Positions 57,285 to 64,000 of a DNA stretch of 64,000 bases are shown piece after piece. The stretch comes from Actinobacillus genomosp. 1. Its GTDB lineage: Bacteria > Pseudomonadota > Gammaproteobacteria > Enterobacterales > Pasteurellaceae. Below the pieces are notes generated by a model, which did no database searches, had not been told where the DNA came from, and worked only from the letters and a program-made list of their open reading frames with translations. A program made the translations under genes and the position numbers. Positions within the stretch are counted from its first letter, which is position 1. Every line of letters starts with the position of its first letter. Location of the stretch: NCBI RefSeq assembly GCF_029774175.1, contig NZ_CP103834.1, forward strand, positions 2,039,001 through 2,103,000. Reading direction: 5' to 3'.

Positions 57285-57479
57285 AAACGAAGTTGAGAGT
57301 GCGAGAGAACGATTAACTTTTGCACTCTAGCACTTACGTACTAGGTTAAGCATAATGTTGTCGCTCTGCGACAAATTAGGTTGCTGTGCAACCATGCAAT
57401 GCCTAACCTTACATGTTAGTGTGAGGAATTTGACAGAATTCAAAAAAACGAACTTATATAAAATTTTAAGAGATAAACA
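57285..57479. other. Palindrome-rich spacer before glyS
   Basis: No ORF. It contains tandem small dyads TGTCGCT-CTGCGACA (about 57358-57373) and GGTTGC-TGT-GCAACC (57381-57395), then a pair of imperfect GGTTAGGCAT-type inverted segments. These resemble degenerate intergenic repeats marking the insertion between glyQ and glyS. The last 50 bp are AT-rich and could hold a glyS promoter. Confidence 0.5.
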
Positions 57480-59549
57480 ATGACAACACAAAACTTCCTC
57501 GCCGAGATCGGCACTGAAGAGTTGCCACCGAAGGCACTCAAAAAATTAGCGACCGCATTTGCGGAGAATGTAGAAAACGAATTAAACCAAGCGGGTTTAT
57601 CATTCGAGAAAGTGGAATGGTTTGCTGCACCACGCCGTTTGGCGGTGAAGGTGTTAGGTTTGGCGACAGCTCAACCAAGCAAAGAAATTGAGAAACGTGG
57701 TCCTGCTGTGTCGGCGGCGTTTGATGTAGACGGCAAGCCGACCAAAGCAGCGGAAGGCTGGGCGAGAGGCTGTGGCATTACCGTTGAGCAGGCGGATCGT
57801 ATTGCAACCGATAAAGGCGAATGGTTAGTTCACCGTGCGGTGATTGAAGGTCAGCCGACTAAAAATTTATTGGTGGACATTATTTCTCGTTCTTTAGCGA
57901 ATTTACCGATTCCAAAAATGATGCGTTGGGGCAATAAAACCGAGCAATTCGTGCGCCCTGTGCATACGGTTACTTTATTCTTTGGTGGTGAGCTAATCGA
58001 AGGTGAAATTTTAGGTGTGAAAATCGCCAACGTAGTGCGTGGACACCGTTTCTTAGGCGAGCGTGAATTTACCATTTCACACGCAGATGAATACCTTACA
58101 GCATTACGTGAAAAAGGTTCGGTTATTGCAGACTTCAACGAGCGTAAAGCGTTGATTCTTGCAAAATCGCAAGAAAAAGCGACCGCTTTAGGTGGTGTGG
58201 CAGACATCGAAGAAGACTTATTAGATGAAGTGACTTCATTAGTAGAATTCCCGAACGTATTAACCGCAAAATTTGAAGAGCGTTTCCTTGCCGTGCCTGC
58301 GGAAGCCTTGGTTTATACAATGAAAGGCGACCAAAAATACTTCCCGATCTATGATAAAGATGGCAAATTATTACCGCACTTTATCTTTGTGTCGAACATC
58401 AACCCGGAAGATCCAACAGCAATCATCGAAGGTAATGAAAAAGTGGTTCGTCCACGTTTAACCGATGCGGAATTCTTCTTCAAAACCGACTTAAAACAAC
58501 GTTTGGAAGACCGTTTACCACGCCTTGAAACCGTGTTGTTCCAACAACAATTAGGTACGTTACGTGATAAAACCGCTCGTATCGAAGCGTTAGCGGGCGA
58601 AATCGCTGTGCAAATCGGTGCGGACAAAGCGAAAGCGGAACGTGCGGGCTTACTTTCTAAATGCGACTTGATGACCAATATGGTGTTTGAGTTTACCGAT
58701 ACACAAGGCGTGATGGGTATGCACTACGCTCGCCACGACGGCGAAGATGAAGAAGTGGCAGTAGCGTTGAACGAGCAGTATATGCCACGTTTCGCAGGCG
58801 ATGAATTGCCGAAATCATTAGTCGCTTGTTCAGTAGCATTAGCGGATAAATTCGACACGCTCACGGGGATTTTCGGTATCGGTCAAGCACCAAAAGGCAG
58901 CGCCGACCCATTCGCACTACGTCGTGCGGCATTAGGTTCGCTCCGTATTATCGTGGAGAAAAATTTACCGCTTGATTTAGAAGATTTGGTGCGTAAATCA
59001 GCGGCATTGTTTGGCGATAAATTAACAAACGCAAATGTAGTTGAAGATGTAGTGGACTTTATGCTTGGTCGTTTCCGTGCGTGGTATCAAGACGAAGGTA
59101 TTGCGGTGGACGTTATCCAGGCGGTATTAGCTCGCCGTCCAACTCGTCCAGCGGACTTTGACGCTCGTGTACGTGCGGTGTCGCATTTCCGTACTTTAGA
59201 TTCAGCAGAAGCATTAGCAGCGGCGAATAAACGCGTAAGCAATATTTTAGCGAAAGTGGAAGGTGAAATTTCAACCGAAATCGACCGTTCACTATTAGTT
59301 GAAGCGGAAGAAAAAGCGCTTGCAGAACAAGTAATTAGCTTACAAACGGAATTAGCTCCGGCATTTGCAAACGGAGAATATCAAACCGCACTTGATCGCT
59401 TAGCGAGTTTACGTGAAACGGTGGATAACTTCTTTGAAAAAGTGATGGTAAACGCAGAAGATGCAAATCTTCGCCGTAACCGTCAGGCAATTCTAAATAA
59501 TTTACGTAACTTGTTTTTGCAAGTAGCGGATATTTCCGTTTTACAATAA
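57480..59549 (+). CDS. glyS: Glycine-tRNA ligase beta subunit
   Basis: 689 residues, same as E. coli. It begins [27 protein letters not shown]. The N-terminal and HD-like middle regions include [42 protein letters not shown] and [33 protein letters not shown], and the C-terminal anticodon-binding region ends [20 protein letters not shown]. It binds tRNA-Gly and completes the GlyQS enzyme. AAGAGATAAAC is the ribosome binding site. Confidence 0.98.
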   Translation: MTTQNFLAEIGTEELPPKALKKLATAFAENVENELNQAGLSFEKVEWFAAPRRLAVKVLGLATAQPSKEIEKRGPAVSAAFDVDGKPTKAAEGWARGCGITVEQADRIATDKGEWLVHRAVIEGQPTKNLLVDIISRSLANLPIPKMMRWGNKTEQFVRPVHTVTLFFGGELIEGEILGVKIANVVRGHRFLGEREFTISHADEYLTALREKGSVIADFNERKALILAKSQEKATALGGVADIEEDLLDEVTSLVEFPNVLTAKFEERFLAVPAEALVYTMKGDQKYFPIYDKDGKLLPHFIFVSNINPEDPTAIIEGNEKVVRPRLTDAEFFFKTDLKQRLEDRLPRLETVLFQQQLGTLRDKTARIEALAGEIAVQIGADKAKAERAGLLSKCDLMTNMVFEFTDTQGVMGMHYARHDGEDEEVAVALNEQYMPRFAGDELPKSLVACSVALADKFDTLTGIFGIGQAPKGSADPFALRRAALGSLRIIVEKNLPLDLEDLVRKSAALFGDKLTNANVVEDVVDFMLGRFRAWYQDEGIAVDVIQAVLARRPTRPADFDARVRAVSHFRTLDSAEALAAANKRVSNILAKVEGEISTEIDRSLLVEAEEKALAEQVISLQTELAPAFANGEYQTALDRLASLRETVDNFFEKVMVNAEDANLRRNRQAILNNLRNLFLQVADISVLQ

Positions 59550-59551
59550 TT

Positions 59552-59597
59552 AAAATCTCCCCCAATCCCCCTCTTTACTAAAGAGGGGGTATTTTTA
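59552..59597 (+). terminator. Terminator of glyS, related to the hslVU palindrome
   Basis: CCCCCTCTTT and AAAGAGGGGG form a perfect 10-bp stem with an ACT loop, followed by TATTTTT. It is preceded by AAATCTCCCCCAATCC, the same unit seen in the repeat at 3945-4060. Confidence 0.85.
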
Positions 59598-59613
59598 TAA
59601 GAGGAAAAACACA

Positions 59614-59901
59614 ATGTCAAAAACCGAAGTTTTATTCAGCAATCATTGGAATGTGCGTGTCAGTGATCCGGGCGAAGAAGGTAACGTGAATCACTTCTTT
59701 GAAACGGTACTTATTACCTTGGAAGCAAAAATTAACGGTGCGCAAGTAGAATATGAATTTACCCGCAAAGTAGAAGAAAATATCAAAATTCAGCGTAGCT
59801 TCACCGATGTAAACGAACTTTTTGAATTTTTAGGCGATTATCTAAGTCCGGTGGCGTTAGGTAATGTCGGCGTACGTATCGGTCAGCTTAATTTGGCGTA
59901 A
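59614..59901 (+). CDS. Small unrecognised cytosolic protein
   Basis: 95 residues, no signal peptide or membrane helix. Acidic N-terminal half (NHWNVRVSDPGEEGNVNHFFETVLITLEAKINGAQVEYEFTRKVEE) then helical FTDVNELFEFLGDYLSPVALGNVGVRIG. Family not recognised. GAGGAAAAAC precedes the ATG, and codon use looks like that of its neighbours, so it is a real gene. It lies between glyS and xerC. A predicted alternation of strands in the first half suggests a small alpha/beta fold. No function is proposed. Confidence 0.7.
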   Translation: MSKTEVLFSNHWNVRVSDPGEEGNVNHFFETVLITLEAKINGAQVEYEFTRKVEENIKIQRSFTDVNELFEFLGDYLSPVALGNVGVRIGQLNLA

Positions 59902-59908
59902 TTGAATT

Positions 59909-59952
59909 AAGCGGTTGTTTTTGCAAAAAATTTTGCAAATTTGACCGCTTGT
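59909..59952. terminator. Inverted USS pair upstream of xerC
   Basis: AAGCGGTTGTTTTTGC on the left faces GCAAATTTGACCGCTTGT on the right. The hairpin is imperfect but ends just after the small gene and can terminate it. Confidence 0.5.
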
Positions 59953-59991
59953 TTTCCTTTCTCGTTTACTTCCTTTCGACGTGTCATCGTT

Positions 59992-60909
59992 ATGATTAAT
60001 TCACAAAATACGCTCTATCTGCAAACTAAGCCCTATTGGGATTACTTACGTATCGAAAAACAAGCCAGCCAACATACATTGAGTAATTATCAGCGTCAGC
60101 TTTTAGCGGTGAGCGATATGCTTAGTCAAGCCGGTATTAGCACATGGCAAGAGGTGAATAGTGCGACGGTGCGTTGGATTATCTCGCAAAGTAATAAGCA
60201 GGGCTTAGGGGCAAAGAGTATCGCTTTACGTTTGGTTGCGTTACGTCAATGGTTTAATTATTTAATTCGACAAGAGCAGATGTCGGTCAATCCGGCGGTT
60301 GGGATTAAAGCTCCGAAAGCAGGTAAGCGTTTACCGAAGAATATTGATGCGGAACAAGTCGGGCAACTATTAACCAGCGATAGCCATGAGCCGAGTGACT
60401 TGCGTGATCTGGCGATGATGGAATTGATGTACAGCTCCGGCTTGCGTCTATCGGAGTTACAAGGGCTTGATTTAGGCGATATGGATTTAGCCGGACGGGA
60501 AGTGCGTTTATTGGGTAAAGGGAATAAAGAGCGTATTGTACCTATTGGTTCCAAAGCACTTGAAGCATTACATCACTGGTTGGAGGTAAGATCACAATTT
60601 AAACCGCAAGATAATGCGGTGTTTCTGAATAAGCGGGGAGGGCGTTTATCGCACCGTTCGATTCAACTGGTAATGCAAAAGTGGGGCGAGAAACAAGGAT
60701 TGGAAAGTCATTTGCATCCGCATAAATTACGCCATTCGTTTGCAACTCATATGCTAGAGGCCAGCGGAGATTTGCGTGCGGTACAAGAATTACTCGGGCA
60801 TAGCAATCTTTCTACCACTCAAATTTATACGCATTTGGATTTCCAACATCTTGCTAAGATTTATGATGCGACTCATCCTAGAGCAAGACGTAAAAAGCAA
60901 GAAGACTAA
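59992..60909 (+). CDS. xerC: XerC, site-specific tyrosine recombinase
   Basis: 305 residues. With XerD it resolves chromosome dimers at dif. N-terminal SAM-like domain ([26 protein letters not shown]). The catalytic domain has Arg in [19 protein letters not shown] near 150, [69 protein letters not shown] with His/Arg/His/Tyr. The ending and [20 protein letters not shown] are XerC-like rather than XerD-like. The start at 59992 is the first ATG fitting the family. Confidence 0.93.
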   Translation: MINSQNTLYLQTKPYWDYLRIEKQASQHTLSNYQRQLLAVSDMLSQAGISTWQEVNSATVRWIISQSNKQGLGAKSIALRLVALRQWFNYLIRQEQMSVNPAVGIKAPKAGKRLPKNIDAEQVGQLLTSDSHEPSDLRDLAMMELMYSSGLRLSELQGLDLGDMDLAGREVRLLGKGNKERIVPIGSKALEALHHWLEVRSQFKPQDNAVFLNKRGGRLSHRSIQLVMQKWGEKQGLESHLHPHKLRHSFATHMLEASGDLRAVQELLGHSNLSTTQIYTHLDFQHLAKIYDATHPRARRKKQED

Positions 60910-60924
60910 AGAATCTTATCTCGA

Positions 60925-61314
60925 TTAAGCATTTGAGCGGCTATTGTTTGTTTCCGGCGGAATAGTGGCGATTTTGCAGAAAAAGTACCAATATTGACAG
61001 ATGATAACGGCAATTAAGGTTAATTTGCCCCAAATATTCGGTAATGCGAAAAAGGAAACAAGGCAAAACGGGGCGGAAATTAACAAAATCGTGACTTTTT
61101 GCTTCATAGTCATCGCACGTTTTTCATCATATTCCTTTAAATATTTTTGATACATTTTAGTGCGCATAAACCATTGTTGTAAGCGAGGCGAACTTTTTCC
61201 GAAGCAAAAAAGCGCAAGCAATAAAAACGGCGTAGTCGGTAAGCCCGGCAGAATTGCGCCTAAAATGCCAAGTCCGATACATAAGAATCCTGTGATGATA
61301 TAGAAAAGTTTCAT
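60925..61314 (-). CDS. ybaN: YbaN/DUF454 small inner-membrane protein
   Basis: 129 residues. Hydrophobic segments near residues 4-22, 25-40, 74-92 and 95-112. FLCIGLGILGAILPGLPTTPFLLLALFCFGKSSPRLQQWF is the DUF454 signature, with an invariant LPGLPTTPF. Function is unknown across the family. No strong ribosome binding site is seen except weak AATTACTAT. It stands alone, convergent with xerC. Confidence 0.85.
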   Translation of the reverse strand: MKLFYIITGFLCIGLGILGAILPGLPTTPFLLLALFCFGKSSPRLQQWFMRTKMYQKYLKEYDEKRAMTMKQKVTILLISAPFCLVSFFALPNIWGKLTLIAVIICQYWYFFCKIATIPPETNNSRSNA

Positions 61315-61377
61315 AGTAATTACAGTTGATAATTAATCTCAATTAGAGATGTTAGACGGATTTTATCTATTTTTCAA

Positions 61378-62169
61378 CTAATTCCACTGAATATTCAAAG
61401 GCTTTATCCCGATTTTTTTAGTCGTGAGGCATTCTTGTAACTGTTGAACTTGTTGGCAGATCTTTTCGGTCACGGCTTCGGCTTGCAGCATTTTTTCTTG
61501 AGTAACCTCCGCCGGATGTTGATTAAATAAAATCGCATCCAGTAAACGTTCCGCATACATCCCTTCGTGGTAGTAATGTAAAACACCGGCATCGTTAAAT
61601 GCGGTTGCGACCATACTGATTTTAGTCGTGGCAATGCCCAAAGCTCCGTCTTCACCACCTAATTCTCGAAACAACTGATGTTGCGGAAAGCCGCCGCAAG
61701 CGAGAAAAAATGAACGGCGAAAGACGGTATTCCCGCCGCAGGTCATTCGCATATGTTGCCAAGCATATTCAAAGTTAGCGTGAGCGGTATAACGTTCGGG
61801 GAATTCTATCGGTTTAAGTGTCAATCGGACGACGGCGGCTTCCGGTCGAAAAGTAAAAATCCCTTCGGCAATTTGCAGGGCATGATCTTCGTAGGCATCA
61901 TCCGCATCTAAAAACGCAATAAAGTCGGCTTCGCTTTGTAATGCACCCCAGTTTCTAGCTTTAGCGACACCGCCGTTTTTCGGCATTGATTCGACACGAA
62001 TTTTATGCGGTACTTGCGCTTGCAGATGTTGAGCTAATGCGAGCGTATTATCGGTTGAGGCATCATCAACCAGCCATAACATACCTAATTCCGGTTGGTT
62101 TAACGCACTCTGTACCGCTCGTACTAACGTCTGTTCGGCGTTATAGCAAGGAATAATCACATCTATCAT
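61378..62169 (-). CDS. Family 2 glycosyltransferase
   Basis: 263 residues. The GT-A fold begins [24 protein letters not shown], followed by [17 protein letters not shown] and the DxD-type metal site [19 protein letters not shown] near 90-108. A C-terminal cluster follows with [14 protein letters not shown]. No membrane helices, so it is cytosolic, perhaps peripheral. The acceptor is unknown. It overlaps lpxH by four bases (ATGA), suggesting a role in envelope polysaccharide or lipid A-core synthesis, which is inference from context only. Confidence 0.8.
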   Translation of the reverse strand: MIDVIIPCYNAEQTLVRAVQSALNQPELGMLWLVDDASTDNTLALAQHLQAQVPHKIRVESMPKNGGVAKARNWGALQSEADFIAFLDADDAYEDHALQIAEGIFTFRPEAAVVRLTLKPIEFPERYTAHANFEYAWQHMRMTCGGNTVFRRSFFLACGGFPQHQLFRELGGEDGALGIATTKISMVATAFNDAGVLHYYHEGMYAERLLDAILFNQHPAEVTQEKMLQAEAVTEKICQQVQQLQECLTTKKIGIKPLNIQWN

Positions 62170-62864
62170 ACAAACTCAAATCCCTGTTCATCAAATTTTA
62201 AAACGGAAGCGTAATCCGCTTTCCAGTCACCGAGGACAATGCGGGTAAATTCCGCTTCGGAATGCACTGCTTGGCGGTGGGTGTGACCGTGAATCAGGTA
62301 AGTGGCAGCGAAGCGTTTTACCGTTTCGGCGGTAAATGCCGGATTTACGTCCATAATGTCGGCGGGTTTAGATTGTTTATCTTGTTTACTTTTAACACGA
62401 ATTTTCTGCGCAATACGGATGCGTAATGAGAGCGGTAAACGTAAAAAGAGCCACTGCAGCCATTTTTGATGTACTTTACGGCGGAATTGTTGGTATTTTA
62501 CATCATCAATGCAAAGCGTATCGCCATGGCAAATCAGCGTCTTATTGCCGTATAAATTGAGCAGATAATAATCGGGCAGAATTTCAATACCGGTTTCTTG
62601 CGCGAAGCGTTTACCTAATAAGAAGTCACGGTTTCCGCAAATAAAATAACATTTTACACCGCTTGTAGTGAGGGTTTTTAGGGCGTTTTTCACTTGGTTG
62701 ATAAGCTCGGATTGTTCGTCGTCGCCAATCCAGAAATCAAAGAAATCACCTAGGATATACACGCTTTCCGCAAGCGGTGCTTTTTGTTGCATAAATTGCA
62801 AAAAGTGTTCAGTGATCTGAGGTTGTGCTTCGTTGAGGTGTAGGTCTGCAATAAAATAAATCAT
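62166..62864 (-). CDS. lpxH: LpxH, UDP-2,3-diacylglucosamine pyrophosphatase
   Basis: 232 residues. It makes lipid X in lipid A synthesis at the inner membrane. It is a metallophosphoesterase with motifs [15 protein letters not shown] (Asp8, His10), [14 protein letters not shown] near 44-57, [14 protein letters not shown] near 84, [10 protein letters not shown] near 122-131 and [13 protein letters not shown] near 200-212. The start at 62864 gives the standard N-terminus; the longer reading adds eleven residues with no support. It is followed by a four-base overlap with the glycosyltransferase gene. Confidence 0.95.
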   Translation of the reverse strand: MIYFIADLHLNEAQPQITEHFLQFMQQKAPLAESVYILGDFFDFWIGDDEQSELINQVKNALKTLTTSGVKCYFICGNRDFLLGKRFAQETGIEILPDYYLLNLYGNKTLICHGDTLCIDDVKYQQFRRKVHQKWLQWLFLRLPLSLRIRIAQKIRVKSKQDKQSKPADIMDVNPAFTAETVKRFAATYLIHGHTHRQAVHSEAEFTRIVLGDWKADYASVLKFDEQGFEFV

Positions 62865-62880
62865 TTCGCTCGCAATAAAA

Positions 62881-62921
62881 AACGGTTCAATTTGCAAAAT
62901 TCTAGCAAAATTGAACCGCTT
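62881..62921 (-). terminator. Hairpin after the DUF1523 gene
   Basis: ACGGTTCAATTT(TG) faces AAATTGAACCGCTT, about 12 bp paired with a USS-like half. It is placed just downstream of the minus-strand stop at 62930 and upstream of lpxH. Confidence 0.6.
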
Positions 62922-62929
62922 GGAATAGC

Positions 62930-63454
62930 TTATTCGTTACGGAAGATTCCACGAATAAATTGAACGGAGAGGAAGAAAAGTAGTGCTAATACGCTGTAGA
63001 GAATATAACTGAAAATCGGCATTGAGCTGCTTTCGCCTTCCGATAACGGCTTAATCGAAACGATATTTCTAAACTCATTTAAGAAGTTGATTCGCCAGCC
63101 GTAATATTTAATTTGCACCAGTTGTTTTTCATTCGCATACGCTTGTGCTTTGGCTTGAATATCGGCAGAACCGAATTTGAAATAAGGCGGTAAGCCCCAA
63201 CCGGTATCTTCGTTACGATACACCATCACTTTTTTCGTTTCCGGATGCTCGGTAAATAGGAAATACACGTCTCGCACTTCACCGTCCGCCGGATTCGATT
63301 TACTGATGATACCGTCTTTATCCATACGGCGAACTTCCATTCCTGTTACGGTGGTTGTTTCATAGCTTGGCATCGCATAATTGACCGCACCGCCCAACAC
63401 AATAAAAAATGAGAGTGATACGAGAATCAGAAAATATTTTAAAATCGCTTTCAT
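62930..63454 (-). CDS. DUF1523-family membrane protein
   Basis: 174 residues. Hydrophobic segment near residues 5-25 ([18 protein letters not shown]), a soluble, probably periplasmic domain ([43 protein letters not shown]...[30 protein letters not shown]), and a second hydrophobic segment near 147-167. The [17 protein letters not shown] block is the mark of DUF1523. Function unknown. AAGGAACTCG precedes the start. It lies between tatD and lpxH in the same direction. Confidence 0.85.
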   Translation of the reverse strand: MKAILKYFLILVSLSFFIVLGGAVNYAMPSYETTTVTGMEVRRMDKDGIISKSNPADGEVRDVYFLFTEHPETKKVMVYRNEDTGWGLPPYFKFGSADIQAKAQAYANEKQLVQIKYYGWRINFLNEFRNIVSIKPLSEGESSSMPIFSYILYSVLALLFFLSVQFIRGIFRNE

Positions 63455-63489
63455 TCGAGTTCCTTTATTTAACCTTTAACTTTAATAGA

Positions 63490-64000
63490 TTAGAGTTTAA
63501 TCTTGAATAAGTTTTGCACATTTTCGGTAGTAATGCGAGCTAATTCTTCCGTTGAAACGCCTTTTAGTGCGGCAAGATACTCACAAGTTTCACGCACGTA
63601 AGCCGGCTGATTCGGCTTACCACGGTACGGGATCGGTGCAAGATAAGGCGAATCGGTTTCGACTAATAAACGATCGAGTGGCACTTTACGTACTACATCA
63701 CGTAGTTCTTCCGCATTACGGAAGGTAATAATCCCTGAAATCGAAATATAGAAACCGATATCCAACGCTCGTTTTGCCATCTCCCAATCTTCGGTAAAGC
63801 AGTGTAACACGCCGCCACATTTTTCAGCATTGCCGGCAATCAGCATATCCATTGTATCTTGACGAGCCGAACGGGTATGGATAATTAACGGTTTATTTAC
63901 TTTATTGGCAATTTCAATTTGTTGTGAAAACAGCGATTGTTGTAACGCTTTCGTTTCCGGCGTGTAGTGGTAATCTAAACCGGTTTCGCCAATCGCTACC
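63490..64000 (-). CDS. TatD-family metal-dependent hydrolase (YcfH-type), 5' part outside the window
   Basis: The reading frame is open to the right edge, so about 169 of some 260 residues are present; the start lies outside. Visible are [44 protein letters not shown] with the metal-ligand Glu and His, then [69 protein letters not shown]. TatD proteins are TIM-barrel nucleases or hydrolases acting on 3' ends of nucleic acids. The sequence is closer to YcfH than TatD itself, but the two are hard to separate. Confidence 0.9.
   Translation of the reverse strand, partial: VAIGETGLDYHYTPETKALQQSLFSQQIEIANKVNKPLIIHTRSARQDTMDMLIAGNAEKCGGVLHCFTEDWEMAKRALDIGFYISISGIITFRNAEELRDVVRKVPLDRLLVETDSPYLAPIPYRGKPNQPAYVRETCEYLAALKGVSTEELARITTENVQNLFKIKL

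Noticed and set aside
59992..60909. XerC considered as the integrase of a mobile element
   Set aside because: Sequence is that of housekeeping XerC, with no attachment repeats, phage genes or cargo beside it.

Overview
The window is a chromosomal segment of a Pasteurellaceae bacterium, most likely an Actinobacillus of the A. pleuropneumoniae group. The evidence is moderate-to-low GC, the gene content (HslVU, RoxA, a nan/nag sialic acid operon, a TorZ-type reductase, a Sxy competence regulator), and dozens of copies of the 9-mer ACAAGCGGT or its complement. That 9-mer is the core of the Apl-type DNA uptake signal sequence (USS) of this lineage. The species call is inference; the family call is strong.

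Layout. 1-7.6 kb: small membrane and ferritin-like genes, an AT-rich unrecognised membrane protein, heat-shock hslVU with a sigma-32 promoter and a nested palindrome between the two genes, sfsA, and a tiny transcription unit at 5.4-5.7 kb coding a 21-residue hydrophobic peptide opposite a good antisense promoter. 6.2-11.1 kb: mutY-yggX-mltC, a tandemly duplicated tRNA-Phe/tRNA-Asn pair, and ffh. 11.3-20.4 kb: a brnTA toxin-antitoxin pair, a periplasmic nucleotidase, ubiF, comM (competence helicase) with a CRP-S-like site and a hairpin hiding its Shine-Dalgarno sequence, a surface lipoprotein with a transferrin-binding-protein-like barrel, and menD-menH. 20.6-25.8 kb: sialic acid/amino sugar catabolism (SGNH hydrolase-nanE-nanK-nanA-nagB-nagA) behind a CRP site. 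25.9-28.1 kb: fumC and the competence regulator sxy (tfoX).

28.3-44.6 kb: the S10, spc and alpha ribosomal protein operons in standard order, including secY, rpmJ and rpoA, then rpsP-rimM-trmD-rplS. The leaders keep recognisable regulation: an S10 leader, an S4-type pseudoknot before rpsM, and a terminator-like hairpin before rpsP. 44.7-51.5 kb: roxA (hydroxylase of L16, whose gene is also here), then a Fur-box-controlled metal/metallophore ABC operon with two paralogous binding proteins and an embedded blue-copper pseudoazurin, followed by an ATP-grasp protein. 51.6-55.3 kb: an S/N-oxide reductase operon (short monohaem cytochrome c, molybdenum reductase, TorD-type chaperone). 55.4-59.6 kb: glyQ and glyS, separated by 1.1 kb of accessory DNA. 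59.6-64 kb: a small unknown protein, xerC, ybaN, a glycosyltransferase, lpxH, a DUF1523 protein and the 3' part of a tatD-family nuclease.

A recurrent theme is natural transformation. The window carries the regulator (sxy), a target gene (comM) with the matching promoter element, and many USS copies, several arranged as inverted pairs at gene ends where they can act as terminators. The most novel-looking locus is the 21-residue peptide/antisense unit, which has the architecture of a type I toxin-antitoxin system. The iron operon with a cupredoxin is the most interesting metabolic oddity.
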